Origin: Drosophila persimilis
Taxonomy: Eukaryota; Arthropoda; Insecta; Diptera; Drosophilidae
Direction of reading: 5' to 3'
Assembly (NCBI RefSeq): GCF_003286085.1
Contig: NW_020825288.1
Span: 19,158,001-19,222,000 of the forward strand
DNA length: 64,000 bases
Below the pieces are notes generated by a model. The model was not told the origin of the DNA and made no database searches. It saw only the letters and a list, made by a program, of their open reading frames with translations. Position 1 is the stretch's first letter; each line of letters begins with the position of its first letter. This document shows, piece after piece, positions 56,259-64,000 of this stretch. Both the position numbers and the translations under genes were made by a program.

Positions 56259-57343
56259 TTAAGTGATTATATTGCATGCAATTAGTTTAAGAGACACTTC
56301 AGAAGATAGGGTATGGCAGAGGGAGTTATAATTATGGCATAATGCCCTAAAAGGTTCATGTTCGGCATAATTTGACCTACATATGGGTAAAAGGATTGGC
56401 TTAAAAGTACGGGTAGGTCTAGATGGAACGACCAAGTCAATCTGACCCAAGAGAGTTTGGGAGTCAACAATCCCGAGAAGGAGCTTGTGCCCGAACATTA
56501 CGCCATTGCGTATTCTGCGATGGTGCAACGATGGCAGGTCAATTAGATTTAGCCTAGACCGGTAGGGTGGCACGATTCTACCCGAGTCCCAGTTAAAGTT
56601 ACGAAGGGCAAAAATTAAAAATTGCATTTGCACGGATTTGATAACAACCTGCTGCTCTTTATACTGCGGGCTCCACACACAAGAACAATACTCCAATATA
56701 GGACGTACTAACGAGATGTACAGTGGTTTCGTGACGTACGGGTCGTCAAACTCCTTGGACCAACGCTTGATGAACGCTAAAACACCCTTAGCTTTATTTA
56801 CAGTTGCAGCTATATGGCTGTTAAAACACATCTTATGATCAAAAAGGACTCCGAGGTCATTTGAACTCGAAAATCGCTCAAGGACATGATTTCCTAGAAT
56901 ATATGAGACAAAATGTGGAGCGCGACGGTAAAATGTCATAAGCTTGCATTTGCAAAGGTTCAGAAAAAGAAGATTAGTTGAACACCACAATAGTAGTTCA
57001 CTTAGATCCAGTTGAAGGCGTGTGTGCAAATACCAATCAGAGTAAGACAGACAGATTTTAACATCATCAGCATAAATTAGTGTAGTAGAGTATGTTTTAT
57101 AAATTGAGGAAGGTCATTCACAAATAAAATAAACAGAAGCGGGCCCAGATGAGAGAGCCTGGATTTATTGTTTTTTAAGTATGACAAATACTTGGAGAAC
57201 TAGGGAGGCTTGGACGATACGGATACAGTGATATCTGGAACAAATGTATTAAGGGCGGAGTAAATAGAGCTATAAAACGAGCTAGCAGTTGCATATATGT
57301 TCGGTAATGAATTAAGAAACGACCAATCAACACGCGAGAGACC
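56259..57343 (-). pseudogene. CR1/Jockey-like LINE, 3' half of ORF2, with internal deletion
   Basis: The minus-strand open frame 56259-57029 covers the RT thumb and C-terminus (LLWCSTNLLFLNLCKCKLMT, AFIKRWSKEFDDPYV, IRNGVMFGHKLLLGI). Just upstream in another frame come the YADD region and the motif B end (LLFILFVNDLP). Near 57165 this is joined to a piece of the endonuclease-RT linker (RVDWSFLNSLPNIYATASSF), so most of the RT fingers and palm are deleted. At 57343 the LINE ends at the satellite. The family is that of 25979-26945. Confidence 0.85.
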
Positions 57344-60300
57344 ATCATGATTTTTTGCGAAAATCGTGAGGAAATGGAAGTCCCTTTTTCCGATGGCAGT
57401 CGATTGGCAGGACTCTCCTGCCAACGTGGATCCCCACGGTCCTGGGAAAGTAGGTCCCACACCGATCTGGCCTTATTAGACTGAGATATAGCCTACCGAA
57501 GATTTGGATTTGCGTATCTTTAAAATACTGGTTTCTTCTGTATGCTATATCTCTGCGATACGGCAGCCGATCGGAGAGCGGCATGTCTTTTCGTGATCGG
57601 GCGAGTCCTGCCAATCGACTTCCACCGGAAAAAAGGACATCCATATTTTCACGATTTTCTCAAAAAATCATGATGGTTACATCATTAAAATTGCCAAAAA
57701 TCGGCCTCATGTTCGAAGTCGAGATTTTGATGCCGTTTGGCCCTCTGGATCCCCACGGACCTGGGAAAGTAGGTCCCACACCGATCTGGCCTTATTAGAC
57801 TGAGATATAGCCTACCGAAGATTTGGATTTGCGTATCTTTAAAATACTGGTTTCTTCTGTTATATCTCTGCAATACGGCAGCCGATCTGGGCGTGGCATG
57901 TCTTTTCGTGACCGGGCGAGTCCTGCCAGTCGACTGCCATCGGAAAAAAGGACATCCATATTTTCACGATTTTCGCAAAAAATCATGATGGTTACATCAT
58001 TAAAATTGCAAAAAATCGGCCTCATTTTCACAGTCGAGATTTTGATGCCGTTTGACCCTCTGGATCCCCACGGTTCTGGGAAAGTAGGTCCCACACCGAT
58101 CTGGCCTTATTAGACTGAGATATAGCCTACCGAAGATTTGGATTTGCGTATCTTTAAAATACTGGTTTCTTCTGTATGCTATATCTCTGCGATACGGCAG
58201 CCGATCGGAGAGCGGCATGTCTTTTCGTGATCGGGCAAGTCCTGCCAATCGACTTCCACCGGAAAAAAGGACATCCATATTTTCACGATTTTCTCAAAAA
58301 ATCATGATGGTTACATCATTAAAATTGCCAAAAATCGGCCTCATGTTCGAAGTCGAGATTTTGATGCCGTTTGGCCCTCTGGATCCCCACGGACCTGGGA
58401 AAGTAGGTCCCACACCGATCTGGCCTTATTAGACTGAGATATAGCCTACCGAAGATTTGGATTTGCGTATCTTTAAAATACTGGTTTCTTCTGTATGCTA
58501 TATCTCTGCAATACGGCAGCCGATCGGAGAGCGGCATGTCTTTTCGTGACCGGGCGAGTCCTGCCAATCGACTGCCATCGGAAAAAGGGACATCCATATT
58601 TTCACGATTTTCGCAAAAAATCATGATGGTTACATCATTAAAATTGCCAAAAATCGGCCTCATGTTCGAAGTCGAGATTTTGATGCCGTTTGGCCCTCTG
58701 GATCCCCACGGACCTGGGAAAGTAGGTCCCACACCGATCTGGCCTTATTAGACTGAGATATAGCCTACCGAAGATTTGGATTTGCGTATCTTTAAAATAC
58801 TGGTTTCTTCTGTATGCTATATCTCTGCGATACGGCAGCCGATCTGGGCGTGGCGTGTCTTTTCGTGATCGAGCGAGTCCTGCCAATCGACTTCCACCGG
58901 AAAAAGGGACATCCATATTTTCACGATTTTCGCAAAAAATCATGATGGTTACATCATTAAAATTGCCAAAAATCGGCCTCATGTTCGAAGTCGAGATTTT
59001 GATGCCGTTTGACTTTCTGGATCCCCACGATCCTGGGAGAGTGGGTCCTACACCGATCTGGCCTTATTAGACTGAGATATAGCCTACCGAAGATTTGGAT
59101 TTGCGTATCTTTAAAATACTGGTTTCTTCTGTATGCTATATCTCTGCGATACGGCAGCCGATCTGGGCGTGTCCTGCCAATCGACTTCCACCGGAAAAAG
59201 GGACATCCATATTTTCACGATTTTCGCAAAATTGCCAAAAATCGGCCTCATGTTCGAAGTCGAGATTTTGATGCCGTTTAACTTTCTGGATCCCCACGAT
59301 CCTGCGAGAGTGGGTCCTACACCGATCTGGCCTAATTAGACTGAGATATAGCCTACCGAAGATTTGGATTTCCGTATCTTTAAAATACTGGTTTCTTCTG
59401 TATGCTATATCTCTGCGATACGGCAGCCGATCTGGGCGTGGCGTGTCTTTTCGTGATCGGGCGAGTCCTGCCAATCGACTTCCACCGGAAAAAGGGACAT
59501 CCATATATTCACGATTTTCGCAAAAAATCATGATGGTTACATCATTAAAATTGCCAAAAATCGGCCTCATGTTCGAAGTCGAGATTTTGATGCCGTTTGG
59601 CCCTCTGGATCCCCACGGACCTGGGAAAGTAGGTCCCACACCGATCTGGCCTAATTAGACTGAGATATAGCCTACCGAAGATTTGGATTTCCGTATCTTT
59701 AAAATACTGGTTTCTTCTGTATGCTATATCTCTGCGATACGGCAGCCGATCTGGGCGTGGCGTGTCTTTTCGTGATCGGGCGAGTCCTGCCAATCGACTT
59801 CCACCGGAAAAAAGGACATCCATATTTTCACGATTTTCGCAAAAAATCATGATGGTTACATCATTAAAATTGCCAAAAATCGGCCTCATGTTCGAAGTCG
59901 AGATTTTGATGCCGTTTGACCCTCTGGATCCCCACGGACCTGGGAAAGTAGGTCCCACACCGATCTGGCCTTATTAGACTGAGATATAGCCTACCGAAGA
60001 TTTGGATTTGCGTATCTTTAAAATACTGGTTTCTTCTGTATGCTATATCTCTGCGATACGGCAGCCGATCTGGGCATGGCGTGTCTTTTCGTGACCGGGC
60101 AAGTCCTGCCAATCGACTGCCATCGGAAAAAGGGACATCCATATTTTCACGATTTTCGCAAAAAATCATGATGGTTACATCATTAAAATTGCCAAAAATC
60201 GGCCTCATGTTCGAAGTCGAGATTTTGATGCCGTTTGACCCTCTGGATCCCCACGGACCTGGGAAAGTAGGTCCCACACCGATCTGGCCTTATTAGACTG

Positions 60301-60692
60301 AGATATAGCCTACCGAAGATTTGGATTTGCGTATCTTTAAAATACTGGTTTCTTCTGTATGCTATATCTCTGCAATACGGCAGCCGATCGGAGAGCGGCA
60401 TGTCTTTTCGTGACCGGGCGAGTCCTGCCAATCGACTGCCATCGGAAAAAGGGACATCCATATTTTCACGATTTTCGCAAAAAATCATGATGGTTACATC
60501 ATTAAAATTGCCAAAAATCGGCCTCATGTTCGAAGTCGAGATTTTGATGCCGTTTGACTTTCTGGATCCCCACGATCCTGGGAGAGTGGGTCCTACACCG
60601 ATCTGGCCTAATTAGACTGAGATATAGCCTACCGAAGATTTGGATTTGCGTATCTTTAAAATACTGGTTTCTTCTGTATGCTATATCTCTAG
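57344..60692. repeat. Tandem satellite array, 319 bp unit
   Basis: The marker gcctaccgaagatttgg occurs at 57491, 57810, 58125, 58444, 58763, 59082, 59351, 59670, 59989, 60308 and 60627. Spacings are 319, 315, 319, 319, 319, 269, 319, 319, 319 and 319. The 315 unit lacks four bases in ctgtatgctat. The 269 unit has lost about 50 bases in two blocks. Units differ at few positions, with two variant types (cgatcggagagcggc versus cgatctgggcgtggc). Leftmost, 57344-57417 is a unit fragment in inverted orientation. The unit length is not a multiple of three, and the repeated 71-137 codon open frames are by-products of the repeat. Confidence 0.95.
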
Positions 60693-63106
60693 CTAGCCTG
60701 CCACCACACTAAGGCTCCATACAGCAGAGTTGGTCGCACCACCGAGATGTAGATCCAGTGCATTAGAGCAGGTGACAGGCCCCATGTGCTGCTGAGCATC
60801 TTCTTGGATGCATAAAGCGCAATGGTAGCCTTCTTCACCCTTTCCACTACATTGGGCCTCCATGCCAGCTTGCTGTCCAGTACTGTGCCTAGGTATTTCA
60901 CCTGTGATTTTGGGGTCAGCCTAGTTTGGTCAATTTTCGGGGGGGTCCATATCGGTACCTTGTACCTCTTGGTAAAGAGGATGAGGTCCGTCTTGTCCGC
61001 GTTGATACTGAGTCCTACCTCTTCCGCCCACTCACGTATCTCCCTGAGTGTACGTTCCATTAAGGAGCTGAGGGTCGATGGACATACACCCGTAATAAGT
61101 ATGCTTATGTCATCTGCATAAGCTGTTATCTTTGGGGCCTTCCTTTCAAATCTCTTGATGAGGTCGTCGACCACCAGATTCCACAGTAGTGGCGACAGGA
61201 CTCCACCCTGAGGTGTGCCTCTGTGTGCCCCCTTTACCATGGAAGCAGTGCCCCACTCCGATTGCACCCGTCTGCAACTTAGGAGGTTTTTGATCCAGAC
61301 GTTGATTGCAGGGTGTATGTTATTCGCTTCTAGGCGACTTGTTATTGCGGTTGTGGCCACGTTGTTGAATGCTCCTGAGATGTCCACAAATGCTCCCAAA
61401 GCATACTTTTTGTTGTGAAGGGCGCTCTCGATGGTGGCTACTAGCGAGTGTAGTGCCGTCTCCACTGATTTCCCTTTAGTGTAGGCGTGTTGGTTTGTTG
61501 ACATCAGTCCCTCTACCTCATTCCTGATGTGCAAATCCAACAGCTTTTCTAGTGTTTTTAGTATAAAGGAGGTAAGGCTTATCGGTCTGTAGTCCTTGGG
61601 ACTCACGTGGCTGCACTTTCCTGCCTTAGGGAGGAAGACAACTCTCGAGGTTCTCCATTGGATGGGGATATAGCCCGTACTTAGGCATGCTGAGTATATT
61701 GCGAGGAGCCATGGGGTGATAACCTCTTTGGTCAACTGCATCATGGCTGGGAATATCCCGTCCAGTCCTGGTGCTTTTATGCCCGCGAAGGAGTCTATGG
61801 CCCAGTGTATTCTCTTAGTGGTTAACAGACCTATTGGAGGGTGCTGTTCCTCGGTTGCTAGGTCCTGATGCTCCTTGGCGTCAGTGACCTCGGTGCATCC
61901 AGGGAAGTGCGCCTCCATTAGTGCTGTTAGGGCTTCTTTGCTGCCCTCTGTCCACTGTCCGTTGTCTAGTTTTAGTTGGCTCTGTACTGTGGGCTGCTTT
62001 GAAAGCAGCTTCCGAAGCCTGGCGGTTTCGGGCACTTTCTCGATGTTGGAGCAGAAGTTTCTCCACGAGTTCCTTTGTGCCTTACGTATTTCCTTCTTGT
62101 AGCTCCTAAGTAGGATTTTATATTCCTCATTGACAATCTCTTCGTTCGCTTGTTTGGCGATCTTGAAGAATTCCTTGAGGTTGTTCCTTTGGAGAGAGAG
62201 ATCTCGGTTCCACCAGAGTGGCTTGGACCTCCTCTTCGTTCTCGAGGGTTTGCACGATGCATGGTAGGCGTTCAGTAGCTCGTTGGATAGGGTCTTTAGG
62301 GACTTCTCTATATCCTCCGCGGATTTCACTGAGCCCGGATTCGCGAGCTTCGAAGTAACTGTCTTTTTAAACTTTGCCCAGTTTGTGTTCCGGGGGTTTC
62401 TATAGACTGTTGTCTTCGAAGGGTGTTTGAATTCGCACTTGAACTGAATGTACTTATGGTCTGAGAAGGATGGTCTATCGAGGACCCTCCAGCTAGATAC
62501 CGTAGTACTGTTTCCCATTGCAAGTGTTAGGTCTAGCACGTTAGATGAGGTCGGGCCTACGAAGGTGTGCTCCTCCCCAACGTTTGCTATATATAGATTA
62601 GTTGCTAGTATAAAGTCTAAGAGTGACTCACCTCTGTCATTGATGTCGGTGCTTCCCCACACATTATGGTGGGCGTTGGCGTCCGTTCCGATGACGAGTT
62701 GATAGTTTTTGGTGCCGGCTTCTGTCACCAGGCTCCTGAGTTCGTCGGGTGGTGCGGGTCTGTCGTGAGCCATGTAGCAGGAAGCCACCAGAAGGCGCTT
62801 TTCCTCACTTTCCAGCATCACAACCGTCAGGTCATCCGTGCTGTAATGAGACATAAGGTAAGCATGGATTCCCTTTCGTACAAGTACGACGGTTCTGCTC
62901 CTGCTTACCGATGTTGAGTAGAACAGGTTATGATTTGAGGACTTTAGTCCGGCCACTGAATTGCCTGTCGCAATCCAGGGCTCCTGGACTAGAGCTATGT
63001 CGGCGAGCCCTTGCTCCATGGCGATGAGGAGCTCCGCCGACGCTGCCTTGCTTTTATGCAAGTTGAGCTGCAGCACACTCAGCATGGGTGGCTGGCTCGC
63101 TTGCAC
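60689..63106 (-). CDS. LOA-like LINE ORF2: endonuclease and reverse transcriptase, 3'-truncated
   Basis: Uninterrupted frame of 805 codons from the ATG at 63106. The apurinic-type endonuclease has [34 protein letters not shown] and the SDHKY motif. The RT has DYRPISLTSFILKTLEKLL, GAFVDISGAFNNV (motif A), GTPQGGVLSPLLWN (motif B) and ITAYADDISILI (catalytic YADD). The frame stops just after ALVWWQA, where the sequence changes into satellite near 60692. The stop codon is thus supplied at the junction, and the rest of ORF2 (with RNase H in relatives such as 43910-45530), the 3' UTR and tail are absent. The start overlaps ORF1 by about 50 bases. The element would be unable to retrotranspose by itself, since its 3' end is gone, but the lack of stops shows it is young. 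Confidence 0.9.
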   Translation of the reverse strand: MQASQPPMLSVLQLNLHKSKAASAELLIAMEQGLADIALVQEPWIATGNSVAGLKSSNHNLFYSTSVSRSRTVVLVRKGIHAYLMSHYSTDDLTVVMLESEEKRLLVASCYMAHDRPAPPDELRSLVTEAGTKNYQLVIGTDANAHHNVWGSTDINDRGESLLDFILATNLYIANVGEEHTFVGPTSSNVLDLTLAMGNSTTVSSWRVLDRPSFSDHKYIQFKCEFKHPSKTTVYRNPRNTNWAKFKKTVTSKLANPGSVKSAEDIEKSLKTLSNELLNAYHASCKPSRTKRRSKPLWWNRDLSLQRNNLKEFFKIAKQANEEIVNEEYKILLRSYKKEIRKAQRNSWRNFCSNIEKVPETARLRKLLSKQPTVQSQLKLDNGQWTEGSKEALTALMEAHFPGCTEVTDAKEHQDLATEEQHPPIGLLTTKRIHWAIDSFAGIKAPGLDGIFPAMMQLTKEVITPWLLAIYSACLSTGYIPIQWRTSRVVFLPKAGKCSHVSPKDYRPISLTSFILKTLEKLLDLHIRNEVEGLMSTNQHAYTKGKSVETALHSLVATIESALHNKKYALGAFVDISGAFNNVATTAITSRLEANNIHPAINVWIKNLLSCRRVQSEWGTASMVKGAHRGTPQGGVLSPLLWNLVVDDLIKRFERKAPKITAYADDISILITGVCPSTLSSLMERTLREIREWAEEVGLSINADKTDLILFTKRYKVPIWTPPKIDQTRLTPKSQVKYLGTVLDSKLAWRPNVVERVKKATIALYASKKMLSSTWGLSPALMHWIYISVVRPTLLYGALVWWQAS

Positions 63107-63992
63107 CTGACGGGTTGACTACCAGCGTCAGGTCACCGTCTTCCTCTTCTTCGTCTTCAAGCGCAAGACCCTGGGCGGCCTCCACGATGGACTCGAGACC
63201 TAGGTCCTTTTCCACCTCGCCTGCCTGCAGGGTATGCGCGTCCTTGTCCTCAGGGTGGCGCTTTTTGAGGCGCAGGTAGACGCTACCCATGCCCCACGCC
63301 ATCTTCCCGAACTTGGGGTATAGCAGATCCTCTGCTTCCTTGTTTATTTGGAGGATCACACACTGGCCCCCCTCGTTGGGTAGTGGGCTACCAATGTGTA
63401 GGATCCTCCAATCGGCCGTTGGCACGTCCGCGTTTTGCCGCTGAAGGAGCTTCAGCGCTCGGTCCCCCTGGATTGTGATGGGGAAGAGTACCTTCGCCTT
63501 AGGCTTGGACGGGATAAGCTCCCGGTCCACAACCTCCAGCTTGGCCCCCTCCCACATCGCCTCCAGTTGGCAGACCGTACGCGTCAGCCACCTTAGGGTT
63601 GGGTCATCATTGCACTTCAGGATCTTAACCCCATTTAGCCACCCAGCACCATCGAACGTGGGAATTGGGGCCGCGGGGTCTTCCTCCATCTGTGCAAAGA
63701 GTGCGTCGACAAGACGCGCGTGCACCAGCTTCCACTGTGCCGCTGACATCTTGCCGTTTTCTTCGCTGCGGTCAATGAGTGCCACGATCAGGTGTCGTTT
63801 GGTCACCTCGCTGACCTTCGCTTTCGGCTTCGTTGGCTTCTTGGCCGCTTTCGGTGGAGGGGCTGCACTCCTGGGCCCGCGTTGCCGCTTGCTCGCTGGA
63901 GTGTCCTTAATGGCACTCTCAGTCGAGCGTTGCCTCTTGGTGGCCATCATCTCCTCCACCTTATTGGCATATTCGCCATTCGACGCCCTCAT
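63054..63992 (-). CDS. LOA-like LINE ORF1 (nucleic-acid-binding gag-like protein)
   Basis: Open for 312 codons and overlaps the ORF2 start. The N-terminus is very basic (SKRQRGPRSAAPPPKAAKK), followed by a globular part with GWLNGVKILKCNDDPTLRWL and TADWRILHIGSPLP, then an acidic tail (LALEDEEEEDGDLTLVV). ORF1 proteins of such LINEs package the RNA. I see no CCHC knuckles in the visible part. The frame may continue to the right, because codons before the ATG at 63992 are open up to the window edge. Confidence 0.85.
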   Translation of the reverse strand: MRASNGEYANKVEEMMATKRQRSTESAIKDTPASKRQRGPRSAAPPPKAAKKPTKPKAKVSEVTKRHLIVALIDRSEENGKMSAAQWKLVHARLVDALFAQMEEDPAAPIPTFDGAGWLNGVKILKCNDDPTLRWLTRTVCQLEAMWEGAKLEVVDRELIPSKPKAKVLFPITIQGDRALKLLQRQNADVPTADWRILHIGSPLPNEGGQCVILQINKEAEDLLYPKFGKMAWGMGSVYLRLKKRHPEDKDAHTLQAGEVEKDLGLESIVEAAQGLALEDEEEEDGDLTLVVNPSGASEPATHAECAAAQLA

Positions 63993-64000
63993 CTGTGGCA

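Noticed and set aside
57583-60615. Repeated open frames of 71-137 codons on both strands of the satellite
   Set aside because: They recur once per 319 bp unit, the unit is not a multiple of three and the peptides match no family. They are a by-product of the array.
60822-63279. Open frames on the + strand across the LOA LINE
   Set aside because: Shadows of the long minus-strand ORF1 and ORF2, which carry the domain motifs.

Overview
This is insect nuclear DNA, almost certainly Drosophila. It has short spliced genes with typical fly introns, DINE-1/INE-1-type Helitron copies, gypsy, BEL/Pao and LOA/CR1/Jockey-type retroelements, and genes that are clear homologues of FoxP, RpL10, ND-MLRQ (NDUFA4) and PELP1. 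The density of broken transposable elements and the 3.3 kb satellite array suggest a pericentromeric or heterochromatin-border region. The long DINE-1 copy at 49.4-50.5 kb reminds me of the ISY/ISX/SGM elements of the obscura group, but that is a memory-based inference and I do not name a species.

Layout. 1-7.1 kb: the 3' part of FoxP (+), with the first half of the forkhead domain at 76-177 and two alternative exons for its second half (3350-3540 and 6685-7107). 7.7-23.8 kb: an M1 aminopeptidase-family gene (-) whose introns are packed with TE remnants (gypsy integrase, an errantivirus-like provirus, LOA LINE, BEL/Pao, a CR1/Jockey-like LINE, gypsy). 24.2-27 kb: LINE and DINE-1 debris. 27.9-31.9 kb: an adhesion GPCR (+) with an intact ectodomain and TM1 and a decayed 7TM part. 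32.5-33.0 kb: hAT transposase remnant. 33.8-38.1 kb: PELP1 (+), seven coding exons. 38.3-40 kb: DINE-1 with a minisatellite, then a deleted gypsy. 41.4-42.0 kb: ND-MLRQ (+). 42-46 kb: a TIR element family and a LOA-like LINE 3' part. 46.3-48.0 kb: RpL10 (+). 48-52.4 kb: Jockey ORF1 remnant and DINE-1. 52.5-53.1 kb: the 3' exons of a homeobox gene (-). 56.2-57.3 kb: CR1/Jockey-like LINE. 57.3-60.7 kb: tandem array of a ~319 bp unit. 60.7-64 kb: a LOA-like LINE (-) with long open ORF1 and ORF2, cut at its 3' end by the array.

How the genes relate: there is no operon logic. The host genes are independent transcription units (a transcription factor, a predicted inactive ectopeptidase, an adhesion receptor, a ribosome-biogenesis scaffold, a respiratory-chain subunit, a ribosomal protein, a homeodomain factor) embedded in repeats. 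The points most worth following up are the FoxP exon pair that swaps a DNA-contacting residue, the M1 protein that lacks its zinc site, the receptor that now ends after its first membrane helix, and the satellite with an inverted edge and a LINE junction.
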